A stretch of 64,000 nt of DNA from Taxillus chinensis (GCA_023512835.1 CM042088.1:35171664-35235663); one strand, 5' to 3'; positions 11,105 through 23,858 are shown, counted from the stretch's first letter. Translations and numbers: made by a program. The notes: generated by a model from the sequence alone, not told the origin.

Positions 11105-14100
11105 ACTAAGTATGTATCAAAATCGTGTAAATAGTATGAGAAACAATAACCATATCTTGCACTACATATGACCCTTGTTCCGGCTTACCAATCGTTAGTG
11201 TACCTGTTGCCTTCTCCAAGGCTACAAAGGTCTTCCCTTGCTGCACACTGTCACCCACATTGGCCGAAGCCTTGCCCCACTGATCCCACTGGGACAATGT
11301 ACCCCATTAATACTACTGAATGACTGGTTGCCCCTGAGTAGATTGCACTACTAGAGTAAACCTCTGGTATGAAGCCTCATTCCTCTGCTCCTAATCTTGA
11401 GGTCAATGAGACCCCACTACACTCACTTTATTGGTTGTTGGGCAAGTGTTCTCGTATTGTCCAATCTATTGGCACTTGAAGCACCTCATGTGCCTCTTCC
11501 TGCACTCATTATGTAGATTTCCCTGCAAACCACAACCTTTTCATACAATCAATGGCTTGGAAGAGAAATTGCTTGCTAGGGTATTGGTGCGCCCTGAAGA
11601 TCTATGCACATGCCTTCTATCTGTTAATCCAGTATGTTGCTCTTCCCTTGTCCTTTTCTAGCTAGACCCCCGTAGCTCCACTAAAATTCTGAGACCATAT
11701 GTGCTTTAAGTCCCTCTCAATAATTATATTGACCGCCTCTCAAAAGAAAGTCAACTACAGCATATTCAGCCTCCATCTGATGGATGATCTCAAGCCATTA
11801 ACAAAATCTTGGGCCTTATTATCTTTTTCCTTCCAAACATCAGCAACATACCTTCCTAGATTAGTGAAGGTTTTTGTGTACTTTGCGACCGTTATGCTGC
11901 CTTGAGTTAAGGCATAATACTCCTTTCTTTTAGCTTTTTGAACTGATCAGAGAAAATATTCCTTATTAGAGAGGCCAACAAATTCTTCCCAAGTCAACTG
12001 ATTCATTGATTCCCTTGTATAGCTCTCATAGAGTCCCACCATCTATGTGTGTAGAGACTTGTGTTTGGGTTGATTTATGAGGTAATCTTTATTTGATAAT
12101 AAAGATATCATTTTAGTATCGTGCTCGATGATACGAGTGTTTTGGATGTAGTTGGGTTCAATTTGGAGTTTGGGACCCCAGAAGGTTAATTGTTAATTTT
12201 GGGCGTTTATTAATTAAAGAATTATAAAAAAATATAAACACGAGAGAAAGAGAGAGACTCCCAACAGGTTATCATTTTGTGTTTCACGGCTTCGGTGAAA
12301 AAGAGAGAGCATAAAGAGAGCTTGGACGTGGAGCTTGAAGCTCGGGTTTTGGGGTTGATTCATCCATGAATCCTTACCAAATAGGTGTTTCTGAACTTCT
12401 TACCTTTGTTCTGTTTTGATATGCACGATCTGGGTGATTTCAATGAACCCAAAACCCAAAGTTTTGGGGGAAAACCTAATTTTGGGTTAATCTTGTGATT
12501 TAAGTGCATAATATGTGATTAAAACCTGATATGTAGTATTATGTATGAGTTTTATGAGTTTTTGGTGGGCTTGTAAGGGTTTGAGAGTCATTGGGTTGAT
12601 TCCAAATGAAGAATAGGCTAAAAATGATGATGAATAGTAACCTTAGTGATATGTGAGGTCAAAAGCTTGAAGGAGCCTCAAAGCAGTGAACATTTGATGG
12701 AATTGACTTTCGAATGTTAGTTTCGAATATGTTGTTCAAATGTGTTGTTTTGAATGCACAGTATCGAAGGAAGGTTCGAAGGATGGTTTGAAGAAAACAT
12801 TTGAAGAAGAGTTTCGAAGTATAATTTTGATGGACTATTTATATTGTAAATCTTTATGTATATCTCCACATTTAAGTACTTACGTAAGTTACAATATAAA
12901 TAAGGAAATGCCCTTTTTTTTGGATTCAAAGAAAAATACTAGAAAATTAAATTTTTAGTCCTTCAAAATGTGAAAAATAGAATTTAGTACACAATTTCGG
13001 AAAATTCTAATTTTTTGTTAGAGATGACTATTTATAAAGTGGGGATGTATCTCTCAGAAAAATACCCAAAAATCAGGTTATCTTAGTTATAATATAAGGA
13101 ACCATTTGCGACACTTTTTATTTCAAGAAAACACTTTCTATGAAAATCTTTTCTCTTGATCAAGACATGAGGATAGATTTGTGGAGATTGGTCTCTGTTA
13201 CAGAAGGAGTGTGATGAAACACTAATGTCATACTCCGTAGGTTTCATACTTGTGTTGATTTGTTGATTTGATTGACTAGTTAACCGAGGTCTCATATAGG
13301 GCTGGCTAGGAGCCGAGGTCCCTTAAAAGGCTTGTTGAAAGTAGAAGGTCCCACGGGTGGCTGTTTTTCATGCTACGTTCCCAATGTGGTGGGCAAACTG
13401 TCAGTGCCTTGCCCTGTGCTGATCAGCTGAGTTGTAAACTGTTTATGTGACCATGTTGTGTGAACCTTGTGTGTTTATACTTTCATTGGTATTGTATATG
13501 ACACTCTGTACATTGATGTGTGGTTGTGTATTCACTATCACATGTATACACAGGTATTGTGTTATAGGTCATCTACTGAGCCTTTTGTGCTCACCTTATG
13601 TTGTTGTCTTGACTTCAGGTTCAGGCATGAGGTAGTCACAAGATTTGCAGTCAAGCAAATCGAGCAGACCAGACCTTGTTGATGTATAAGATTCTATGTA
13701 TATTTTGATTGTTATGTATTATTACTGTATTTTCTTCCCGAACATTGGTTTGTGGCTGTTTTATCGGTTCTCATGATATGTATGCTATACTATGATGATA
13801 TTTTATTTAATATTTTATTTAGTTGCATAGTTTTGTGAGTATATAAGAATACTCTTATACTGTACAGGTGCATTTGGACAGCACCTACAGTGTGCCCCTT
13901 TTGGTGCTAATCACCAATACATTGCCCTCGGGTGCAGGTAGGGGTAGTCACGTACTCGGTTCCATGTCTTCTAGAGTTGGGGGCATGACAACGGGCTCCT
14001 CCCTTAAGGAAATGAGTGGCCAATATAGCTCGAACATCAGCTAATGACTAAATTAATTCCAAGATGTCTTCTGTCCCATGAATCCACTCTTCTACATCTT

Positions 14101-14120
14101 AGGGCTTCTAATTTGTAATG
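11105..14120 (-). pseudogene. Degraded Ty3-gypsy gag / zinc-knuckle / protease remnant, split by a solo LTR
   Basis: Read right to left on the minus strand. Residues like DVEEWIHGTEDILEL and ILATHFLK (14105-13991) match the gag WIRWTEDIFDMI / VATHYLLG of the element at 39241-38804. After the inserted LTR, RWWDSMRAIQGN and LTWEEFVGLSNKEYF (12047-11880) match gag WWESTRAVHGD / SWREFVERFFGEYF. A damaged zinc knuckle (CGLQGNLHNEC...CFKCQ.IGQYENTCP) lies at about 11420-11530. A protease-leading segment (GKTFVALEKATGT...SHTIYTILI) lies at 11297-11106. Stops and frameshifts abound. This is an old insertion of a related but distinct subfamily. Confidence 0.75.
12050..13990 (+). mobile_element. Solo LTR (plus orientation) inserted in the gag remnant
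   Basis: It starts TGTAGAGACTTG and ends GGGGGCATGACA, which are the family termini. It is related to the solo LTR at 46395-48152 in opposite orientation. The gag reading breaks exactly at its two edges and resumes on the other side. Flanks are atgtg and acggg (3 of 5 match), consistent with a decayed target duplication. The 1941 bp include a TTCGAA-rich degenerate repeat cassette (12690-12830). Open frames inside (for example 13447-13682) are LTR sequence, not genes. Confidence 0.8.
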
Positions 14121-14150
14121 ACTCATGTTTGAGGTTCTAGGAGATAGCCA

Positions 14151-14330
14151 TGTGATGAAATGCATATCGAAGGATGAAAATATCTATATGAAAACGTACT
14201 CGTCAAACGGAGCATTTTGATAGTAATTGGGCTTAATTTGGAATCTGAGCCCTGTGAGGATAATTTTGATATTTTAAGGAATTAAATGAAATATAAATAG
14301 AGAAAATAAGGGTCAAATGCATATATGTCG
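14151..14330 (+). mobile_element. Truncated start of a second plus-oriented LTR
   Basis: The fragment begins TGTGATGAAATG and carries the family's 'GAGCATTTTGATAGTAATTGGGC' type block split over 14211-14235, then aattaaatg as in the LTR at 12050. It stops where copia sequence begins at about 14340. It is too short and degraded to date. Confidence 0.5.
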
Positions 14331-14339
14331 CAAACTTGG

Positions 14340-16311
14340 ATTTTAACCTTTGAATAACTCAAAAGGTGTCTTAGAGACAACTTTAGAAGGAATTCAATTT
14401 AATATATATGCTACCCTCTTAAGAGTATCAATCAGCAAAAATGATGAAAGTTTAATATTATTTCTCATGCTACGCACAATGTCTACTAATGTCCGATTTC
14501 TTCTTTCTACTACACCATTTTGGTCTGGAGAACAAGACATAGTGTATTGGGCAACAATGCTCTTGAAAAAATTTAGCAAATGAACCAAGAGATTGTCTGT
14601 TCTCAGTGTATCTACCGTAATATTCTCCACCTCGATGTGATCTCATGATCTTAATGTGATTACCACTTTGATTCTCCACTTCAACTTTAAACAATTTAAA
14701 GACATCTAAAGCTTCATCCTTTAAACGAAATAAGTAAAGATACATATATCGTAATAATCATTTATGAAGGTAATAAAGTATTTCGGATCATTAGCATTTA
14801 TGTCCGGACAACAAATGTTTGTGTATATGATTTTTAACAAGTCAGAACTCCTTTTAGCACCAATTTTGTATTTATTAGTTTGTTTTCTTATAATGCAACT
14901 AACACGAGTATCGAGTCAGTAAAGTCTAGAGGATCAAAAATATCTTCCTTTACCAATCTCTTAACTCTCTCAATGGATATGTTTCTTAATCTCCAGTGCC
15001 ATAACAAGGAGGAATCCTCATTCATAATACATCTTTTTAAATCAAGATTAACATGCATAAAATTATTATTAGTGGTATCATTTTGCAAACCAAGGTGAAA
15101 TAAATTATCAGACAATATACCAAAACCAATAACTTCAAAATTTCTGATAATATTGAAACCGAAGTGTGCAAAATGAAAGGAAAATCCAAAAGGTAAAAGT
15201 CCAAACACGAAAATCAAATCCTTGCAAAATTAGGAACATAGAACATTTTTTCCAAACGTAAAGTGAAACTACTACTTAAAATCAAATTGCACGTCCCAAT
15301 GGCATCCACATGTGAAATCATCTTATTGCCTGAATAGATAAATTTTTGACTATTCATCATTTTCCTTAGGTTTGTCATACTCTGCAAGGTTTTCGTAACA
15401 TGGATTGTAGTCCCAGTATTAATCCACCATACATCATGATTAACATTAACCATATTAAATTCATAACAAACAAATGCTAGAAAATTACCTTCATTCTCAA
15501 GCCAAGCTTTGAACTTAAGGCAATCATTCTTCATATGTCTCTTCTTTTTACAAACGTAACACTTTGATTCTTTCTTTATGACTTTGTTCACATGAATCTT
15601 TCCCTTTTCCATTTTCTTGTTGTGATCCTTTTTCTTCTTTGAAAGAGAAGTGTAGCAAGGTTCATCTTTTTGCCCTCTTCCATTAATAATCTACCCTCCT
15701 CTTGAGCACACATGGTCATAAGCTTATTAATTGACCATTTGTCTTTATGTGTGTTATAAGAGATCTTAAGAGACATATTGTTGAGGTAGAGTGCACAAAA
15801 TGAAATGGACTCGGAAGGATTCTAATATGGTAACTTCTAAAGTTTATAGTTGAGCCATTATATCCCTCATGTGCATGATATAATCATGCACTCTTTTAAC
15901 CTTAGTGTGCCTCAAGGGCGAGAACTTCATGATCAAGGTGCTCTCGAGAGCCTTATCAGAGGATACAAACTACTCATCAATGGCTTTAAAAAAATCTTTG
16001 GCCTTACTATGCTGAATGACTGAACCTCAAATGCTAGTACAAATATTGGTTTTTATGAACATAACTAAGAGGTGATTAGATCGCTCCCATTTTTTATAAA
16101 TATCAATCGTATCTGGAGTACTAGTTTTCGTTATGCTAGGCGGTTCGTCTTTCCGAATAGCATAGTCAATATCCAACCATCTTAAGTGCAATAACACTCT
16201 CTCTTTCCATACCTTATAGTTATCACCTTTTAATTCAAGAATATCACATTTAACATCATACATGTTTCTAGGTAAAATCACTGCAAACAAAAGAAACATG
16301 CTTATTAACAA
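14340..16311 (-). pseudogene. Degraded Ty1/copia gag-pol lacking reverse transcriptase
   Basis: Domains appear in order on the minus strand. Gag is at 16311-15600 (LELKGDNYKVWKERVLLHL near 16230). A CCHC knuckle (CYVCKKKRHMKNDC) is at about 15550. Protease has WWINTGTTIHV, where the catalytic Asp of the usual DTG/DSG is Asn, at about 15410. GAG-pre-integrase (LLWHWRLRNISIERVKRLV) is near 14990. The integrase core has SHRGGEYYG (14660) and SPDQNGVVERRNRTL (14510), ending KTPFELFK at 14345. The frame is broken several times. No reverse transcriptase or RNase H follows: the element is cut at about 14340, next to the LTR fragment at 14151. Confidence 0.85.
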
Positions 16312-16960
16312 AGTTTAAACTTTAACTTTTATCATACTTTACCAATGTAAATCATGTTAATATGAATCTAGTGACATAAAACTTGCCTGTAGGCTAAAGT
16401 ATACTCAATTCAGATTTACAATATAACTGTATAGTAAAGCCATCAAATCGTTGTTTATCATAATATATCTTTTATCATAATTTACCAATTAAGAAATATA
16501 ATCTAATAATTCACCCTAATTAATCATGCAAATACAATAAAATTTCCTATGGCCATATCTCATTATATTACACATGATTAGTTATAACTAATGTCTAATA
16601 TCCACATGTGATTTCAGTATCAAATTTCTAAAAGTTAGAGTTGTTGTGGCTATTCCCCAACTAATAAAAAATTCTATCACTTGACATTTCACTTTATTAT
16701 ATATCAATTTATATATATATATATATATATATAAAACTTACAGACTCATTCCAAATTATAAGAATCGTATAAGTATATATTAATATTTACTAGCATAATC
16801 GAATGAAAAATTAGCTAATCCCATCGAATAAAAGCAATAAGATATGAGTCCACCAATAATCAGTAGAATCAAATCGAATTGAAATTTTATCAATTAAGGA
16901 GACCGAACGATAACTAATTTCTAAGCGAGGCAGAGATAATAACTTTGCTCTGATATCAAA
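16312..16960 (-). mobile_element. Leader and primer-binding site of the copia element
   Basis: AT-rich leader with no coding frame. At 16947-16959, read on the minus strand, TTGATATCAGAGC is a near match to the plant initiator tRNA-Met primer site, directly beside the LTR edge at 16961. A (TA)n run lies at 16709-16734. Confidence 0.6.
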
Positions 16961-17420
16961 TGTAGAGAATATAAAACATCTTAATTATGCTCTCTATCAT
17001 ATGAACATATACTTAAGCGGAAGCAATAAAACAGAATCAATATAATTACCTCTAGCCATTTGAATTTGTATTTGATTAAAGATCGCATTCTAGTTGATCA
17101 AAATTGGTCATCGAAAATTTCAGTCGACCACCTCTAATTTCTTCAGATCGCGTTCTAGTCAATCAGATTGATCGTCTAAAATTTTAGTCGATCATCTCTA
17201 ATTTCTTCAATTGACTAACTTTTCTGTGGCTGTGATTAATTTATTGAACTCGTACATCCTTCCTTCTTGTTAATTCCTTATGTTCTAATTGCTAGTTTTC
17301 AAGTTCTTCTACTCAATTTTGGATAGTGTTATTCCTTAAGAGAGTAGGCTTAGTGAATCATTGCATTAGAAAAGAAAACACATCTTAATATGTATATTAC
17401 TCCAGCCACCATGGAGCAAT
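16961..17420 (-). mobile_element. Probable 5' LTR of the copia element (outer end uncertain)
   Basis: The inner edge is fixed by TGTAGAGAATAT next to the primer-binding site. It includes a degenerate tandem pair (about 17080-17140 and 17145-17205) with the shared phrase 'ttcagatcgcgttctagt...gatc'. The outer end could not be placed; 17420 is a guess based on a change of composition. Confidence 0.4.
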
Positions 17421-18267
17421 TTTAATGCGTAGCAATAATAGTGTGGGGTTACAGGACATGGGGAGAAGAAAATGACAGTTATCTATCCATGGATTTATTG
17501 CCAAAATAAATTAGTATGGCAGTTATCAGTCCATGAGTTTCCAGAATAAATGGGTTACATAAAACTGAATAAAGCACAGGGTTTCGGAGGGCAGAGGCTG
17601 GTCCTCCATGAAGGAACACAGTTTATGATTTTCAAGATCTAAGACTTCGTGTGTGTGCCATCGAAGATGGACGATATGGCGAATCCACTTGAAAGTAGTC
17701 ACCAAGCAACATAATTAACCACGATTCAATTTTGATGAAACTATTTTTAAGTACAATATTTGGAAATAAGCAAAAACTGATTTTTAAAAACAAAAAAATA
17801 AAAATGTAGTGCTAAACATACCCTTATAGATCGAGCCTTAATGTATTAGCTGCTTGACGAAATGGAAAAAATGAAATATTAACCCAAAAACCAATGTATT
17901 AATAATTAAAATAAATTACATAATTTCAATAATAAAAAAAATAAAAGATGTAAATATATATATACAATCAATAATAATGAATAAGTTTATTTACCATTTC
18001 TAGTTATGAAATACAAAATATGACAAAGTCGATTATGTCTTTCGTGGTGGATTACACATGAAAACTTCGATTGTAAACATGAGGACGCATAACCTTTTTT
18101 TTTACCTCCATTGAGATTCAGAAATTAATAACATGTGTAAGAATACTTTTACGTTCTATACATTAATTATGAAAATAAAACTACTACAAATTATCACTCC
18201 AAGAATTGTTCGAGCATTTTAAGTCAGTACTCAAGTTTTTTCTTTTATTACTCATTACTTTTTTTTG
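17421..18267. other. Intergenic, nothing recognised
   Basis: AT-rich sequence without a supported frame. A fragment ending 'tgctaaacatacccttatag' near 17810 resembles ends of short non-autonomous DNA elements, but no matching second end was found. Confidence 0.4.
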
Positions 18268-18876
18268 TTATGATCTCTTAGCTTTATGTTACAAAATTTT
18301 CTCATATAAAGCCTTAATGGTGTTTACACCATTCATATGTGCATAATAGTCCAAACAAGTAGATTTTGTAGATTTTGATAATGAACTAGTATGAGAAATG
18401 GTAGGTCTAAATCCAAGGTCACAAATGCGTCCATTTTGTTCTTCTTTCAATATGACTAGACGGTATATGTCATTCTCTCCATAGATAATTTGATTATGTA
18501 TCCTTTAAGAAAGGTCAACTTCTTGCTAATATATTTGCCTTCCCATTTCTCCTGTACATATATAAATCAATATTTAGCGAAATTGTGAGGGAATTTTCTA
18601 GAATAACAAATACTTCCTCTAGATTTTATTATCAATCACTTATAATATTTTTGGCCCCAATCTCCATCACTGGTTCTCCATTTTTCCTTTTTTTACTTTT
18701 AATATACATTTGAGCACGATCATTTTTTAATTCCTAAAAATAATTAATACGTAATACGTCAAATATATAAAGTTATGATATAACATGTTAATCAACCATT
18801 GTACTTTTTGTAATATGTAGAAATAGCAAAACGCGTATAGCAATAAACAATACAACCATGAGTTCACAAGGTAATT
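18268..18876 (+). repeat. Dispersed repeat X, copy 1
   Basis: About 600 bp that occurs again, reverse-complemented and diverged, at 43621-44228. Shared landmarks include 'gctatttctacatattac' (minus strand, about 18825), the gtgtttacaccattcatatg block near 18330, and the 'aacatgaag..gagag' end. It has no coding frame. Its identity is unknown: it could be a non-autonomous element or a piece of a local duplication that also carried the GRAS gene. Confidence 0.65.
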
Positions 18877-18882
18877 CTATTT

Positions 18883-19490
18883 CTATGTAGTTTAAGAATA
18901 TTTTTATGATAAATAACAAAATAAAATAATTTAAAAGATAAATAAATTGCTATAAAAACCAAAAAAAGATAATAAAGATCTAGGAACTAAAGTTCATCGT
19001 TCTTTAATTACTTTAATCTTATGAGCAATTAATTATTATCATATTTTATATCAAGTGAAAGTAGTGTGTAATTTTTTAATCACCAACGGTTTTTGCATGA
19101 ATAATGATGTGTTCAACCCTAGTAATGGATTACTGTCATGACACACTAAAATAAGGTCAAACCCATTATCGTTCTATAACTAACAATGACTCACCATAGG
19201 CTAGAAACAACTTAATAACCTATGATTCATTTAGGGTTTGATTTTGGGATTTCACCTTTTAGTCTTTTATCCTAGTCATCTATGGCATGCAATTATGCAT
19301 AGGGTTCATATTTCTATCCTTCCCCTAAAATATTACATATTATCCAAGCACAAAAATTAATTCAACACCATAGATACATTTTCTAGAATTCAAAATAAAT
19401 CTAAAAAAGCCCAAGTAACTGAGGGTTGAACAATAAATGATTACATCTTAATTACTTAGGCCCAAATCATTTTTGGAAATCTTCTTTACA
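18883..19490 (+). repeat. Dispersed repeat Y, copy 1
   Basis: About 600 bp present again in the same orientation at 44940-45556, with common blocks such as 'agataataaagatctagg', 'caccaacggtttttgcatga' and 'gcatgcaattatgc'. It is non-coding. Here it directly follows repeat X; at the second site X is inverted and 700 bp of other sequence lies between the two. Confidence 0.7.
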
Positions 19491-21199
19491 ACCAAAAGAA
19501 AAAAGAACTCCAAGTAAGATTTTCACTTAGGGTGATCCTCCTAGCTCAGATAGACACTTGAGAAATATGAATACAATAAGAGGGATAAGCAATCATAGCT
19601 CGATAGGAATCATGTCTTTCCATCCTATCCCAATTCTTAAACTCCACATGCAACGTGTTGGCATGTACTCGTATAGTTTTTCATGTGTATACATAAATAA
19701 CTCATCAATATAAATCATACAAACTCTCAGGCTCAACCTTAGCCTCTCAAGCCTTTTCAAAATAAGGCCTCTCAGGCACAACAATAGCCTCACAAGCTGT
19801 AACTCAAGGTTTTTTAGGCACAACATTAGCCTCATAAGCTTTGAATCAAGCATGACCTCACATGTACAAAATTAGCCAACATAAGAATCAAGGATCAAGT
19901 CTTTACTATATCTCAAGGATCACACATAAGAATTCAAACTCAATCATATCCCAAATAGGCATTTCATGCACATTTCAAACATGTAAAAGCTATATACGGT
20001 ATATACGCATCAAAAGCAAGTTAGACTTCTCGAGTCTTCTCGAATTAATAGGCTTACATCCCCAAAACCCTTCACTAGACTAACCACAAAACATTGGGGC
20101 CAAACCACAAAGAAAGGATGAACAATATAGAAAATTGGCTGCTGGTCAACTAAAAACACCACATTTTAGTCAACCACGGCCAACTCGACCACCCTAGTTG
20201 ACCAAAACCACAAAACAGACTAGACGTCAATGTAGTCAACTAAAACATGGACCCTTCACTCAACCACCCAGGTCAATCAAAACTCCAAACTTCACTAGAA
20301 ATTCACTTAATCAATCAAACATTGGTTGACCAAACCATGGTCCTTTAGTTGACTACTCTGGTTGATCAAAACTCTAGCAAGCTCTAGAATGCCCTTGGTT
20401 AGTTGAATTGGTTGACCAAATAACATTTTTAGTTAACCACACCCTTTAGTTGACCACCTCCACTGGTTTTCCTAATCAATCAACCCCATCAACTATAATT
20501 CCTCCCACACGATGATTTTTGTCTTAAATCCCCAAAATTTTAACCTCTCTTATCCTCAAATTACCAAAATCGATCCCTAAACTCCTTATAACATGTTTTA
20601 GATGTAGTATAAGAACCCAACACATATTCACAATGCAAAATCCCCTAACATTCATATGAGTCATTCCACCTATATAAATCACAAATAATGAAATTAGGAG
20701 AAATGAAAAGTTAATCTATACCAAACAATAAGCATTAGGTTGGAGGAGACTAGGATTTCAAATCCCTATCTTGAATTAGATTGAATTAGGGTCTGAAAAT
20801 GTCAATTCCTTCTTTTTTACTTTATTCTCTCTCTCTCTCTCCATAGCTCTTTCTCCCTCCTCAAGAACACCACATGCACTAGCTAAAAACCAAATTAGGA
20901 CTCCTCATTTTTTCCTCATCTTTATATTTTTTGCAACTAATTGACTAAAATATCAAAAATATCCTCTTAGGGCCTCGGCTCCGAATCATGTCTAATTACC
21001 ACATAGATTTTTTTGATAATTACTTTTCGGGGGCCTCGACTACTTCTTGATGCCTTTTCAAAACGCTCTATTTAAAAAGTACATTATCACATAGATAGTT
21101 TTATTCTCAAATGATGACTATGCACGAGATCACCTAACAATATCACAAAAATCCCATGAATGCACAAAATTAGCCTTTAGGAGCTAACTTTGTATCACA
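19491..21199 (-). mobile_element. Degraded Tekay-like LTR (left end unclear)
   Basis: Block order follows the family LTR in minus orientation. There is a 'gatcctcctagctcag...' segment (19540), 'gataagcaatcatagctcgatagg' for the usual gtgagcgacaagctcagtagg (19585-19610), repeated 'cctctcaggc / agcctcacaagc' phrases (19735-19840) and a repeat cassette (20110-20500). Then come 'ctaaactccttataacatg' (20580), a CT run (20825-20841) and the end gctaactttgtatcaca. No pyrimidine tract follows, so it is probably solo. The left boundary merges with repeat Y. Confidence 0.55.
20110..20500. repeat. Degenerate TTGAC/GTCAA-rich repeat cassette within the LTR
   Basis: A short phrase like 'ttagttgaccaaa' recurs many times in both directions with irregular spacing. 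It sits at the LTR position where other family members carry unrelated repeat cassettes. It also makes a dense cluster of WRKY W-box cores (TTGAC), though function is only a possibility. Confidence 0.6.
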
Positions 21200-23409
21200 A
21201 CCGCATTGGATGCATACGTCGTCATACTGAGTTAGCTCTTAAAATGATAATTGTGGTATTATTATATTAAGATTTTTAATCTTTAAAAGTATTTTTCAGG
21301 TAATAATTAATAAAATGTCACCAATTAATAAATATTGGATTTAGTATTTTAGGGTAACTCATAATTGAATTTAATTGAATTTAATTTGTGATCAGGTTAA
21401 TCCAAAGACTTCAATATTATCTTTATATTAATTAGATTAAGTTTAACAAGTATTAGTCCATTAATAATATGAGGCTAAATAATCTAAATAGTTATACTCC
21501 ACAATTTTAAAATTAGTTGAATATTAATGTTGGATACCGTATCTATAAATGAATTTAGTTTTGGGTGGATTAATTTTATATATATTAGTTTTGGAAGCCT
21601 TGGAAAAGACTTGTATAAAATATTTATTTTCAATGTGATTCAAATAATCCTTTTTAGAAGGAAACTTCATTTTGTAAAGCGTAACTTTACAATGTGATTG
21701 TAATGTGATTGTTGCAATCGTAACTTTATTTTGTAAAGTGCGTAATTTTTTTATTTTTTGTTGCAATGGATTGTTTTCTCGTTAACTTCATGAATGACTA
21801 AGATTAATTTATATTTAAAATTATAATATTTTTAAATAATTAAAAAAAACCAAAACCAAACTTTTTTTCACTAAAGTTTTAAAAGGGCACAATTTTAATT
21901 TTTTAAAAAAATTATTTTTAACTGTGTTATAAAAAATAATCGATTGATAAATTATGATTTTAAAGTAGTATAAACTTTAAAAGTAATTTATAAATATTTG
22001 TTGAATTAAAATAAAATTATTTAAAAGATTAGAGAAACAAAACATTATTTAATTATAATTGATGCCCATCGAAGTTAAAAGAGGCGACCCCGCACCTAGA
22101 CGAATGATTAAAGCTACGATTTAATAAATAAGTTTTAAATACAATTATAAATACGATTATAAATTCTGTTTTAATAAATAACTTGTAAAAATAATTCTTA
22201 AACCAAATTATTTTATATCTTAAGAAAATAAAAACTTTTTTTTAATACTGCATCAAATGAATTTTACTATTTTAATTTATTCTATAAGCAAAAGTAAAAT
22301 ATTAACAAACTATTCACAGCCTCCCCACCACCAGCGCACACTCCGCTGCCCAATTCAATCCTAGTGGACATACGAACACAAACACACCCGCCGGCCTGAT
22401 CTCCAAATCTGTCGTACAACCTTCACCGACCCACCCCGCCTCCCAAAGTGATGAATTTATTTTATATAGACATATTCACTATACTTATTTCTCATTTTTA
22501 GTTTTCGTAATGTTTAATTATCTTTTGTACGTGTTTCGGGCACAACGCCAACGATGCTGACAATGAGTGCGGGCGACGCCCGAAAAGCACTTTCAGGAGA
22601 AGACTTAGATGCGCATGAGCATTTTGACTCACAACATTGTTTAGCTCGAACTGTTATTGTACAAGTACAAGTATATTGTTTTAAGTAAGTGATATAATCG
22701 ATAATTCATTAGATTTCTGTTTGAGTTGAACTCAAGCTAAACATTATACAAGCTAGTCTTATTATGGTATAATCTTAATTTGGTTATTATATAAGCTCTG
22801 ATCAACTAGATTAATATACAAGTTCAATTCAAACTCAGTTAAATTAGCTCCTCATTTACCGGCCTAAATGCAAATTAATGTAGATTGACTCAGAATTGAG
22901 TGTTAGCTCTGCAAACTTATCCAGTGGCTCATTAAAGACCACAACACAATCTTAACTAAGCAAAGCAGCTTCTACCACAGTAGGCCATGTGGGCGCACGC
23001 TATTGTATTTGATATTTTATTATTATGTTTTAATTCAGTTTAAAAGGGGGCTGTAAAAGGAATGCTTGGGGTACATTTTTGGAAACTCCATGATATCTTT
23101 TGGCAGCATTAGAAGTTTGAGGAAACATAAATTAAGGGAAGAGGAGAGGTCACAGGATGACACGGGATGGATATAGGAATTGAGGTCGGCTTTGCCGAAG
23201 GTGAGACAGTCGGCCAACGGTGTGATGTGCGAGCATGGTCACTACCGCCAAAGAGAGAAGGATCGAGAGGAAAGGATTGAGGGAGATGAGATCTTGAGGA
23301 ATTTGGTTTAATTTGGATGGATGAAAAAAAAAAAGGCACAAAAGGGAAAAAAATTGTGCAAAGTGAAAATACTCGAACCATATAAGAAGGATCGTCTTAT
23401 ATTTAACAA
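21200..23409. other. Intergenic, no gene supported
   Basis: Mostly AT-rich. Two GC-richer patches stand out: 22320-22450 and 22535-22620, the latter open over about 30 codons in one frame, but neither resembles a known family. The 23100-23340 patch is open in several frames at once, which suggests composition rather than coding. Nothing else was recognised. Confidence 0.4.
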
Positions 23410-23795
23410 TTTAATGACGCATTACAAGAAGCATTGTGTTTTTATTTAAAAAAAATAATAGTTATTTTTAGATATAAAAAATTAAAAGCTGAAATATTTT
23501 AGGAGAGTTTTAGAATGGTAATAATTTTTTATTATTTAAAATTTTAAATTTTTTATACTTAAAAATAACTATCACAGTTTCAAAACAAAAATAAATAAAT
23601 AACATACCGTTATATTTTAACGACTGTGTCGTTTTATATTTTGTTTAATGACATGTTTAAAAAGCATCATTATAATCTCAATAAGATCACATTGTTTTAT
23701 AAAATATCGTCGTTTAATTTTTGGAATGACACTTTTCAAAAACATCATTAAAAGTAAAATAAAAAGCATCGTCTTTGACCTGTTTTGTTGTAGTG
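23410..23795 (-). mobile_element. Terminus of a CACTA-type DNA transposon
   Basis: On the minus strand the element starts CACTACAACAAAAC at 23795, the classical CACTA terminal motif. Behind it are recurrent subterminal words (gacgatgcttttt, aatgatgtttttgaaaa, aacgacga) as is usual for this superfamily. The opposite end was not found and no transposase is present, so this is a non-autonomous or truncated copy. Its inner limit is approximate. Confidence 0.55.
23461..23605. repeat. Hairpin-forming inverted repeat with a second copy of its right arm at 51430-51490
   Basis: An arm at 23461-23487 (agttatttttagatataaa...) is complementary to 23546-23573, with a loop of about 55 bases. The right flank 'aataactatcac..tttc.aaaacaaaaata' recurs near 51450-51475. 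This suggests a small foldback element family. Confidence 0.4.
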
Positions 23796-23858
23796 ATACT
23801 TGAAGTCTGAAATTCAAGTTTTTTTGGTTTCTTAATTTATCTCAACATGAAAAATAAA

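Noticed and set aside
13447..13682. Similar small peptides at 13467-13682 and 46701-46892 suggesting a conserved micro-gene
   Set aside because: Both lie at the same place in two related LTRs in opposite orientation; the peptide similarity follows from DNA homology and starts and ends do not match.
19134..21199. Complete solo LTR starting at tgtcatgac (19134)
   Set aside because: The bases after the start do not follow the family LTR and the flanking pentamers do not match; the left boundary is left open.
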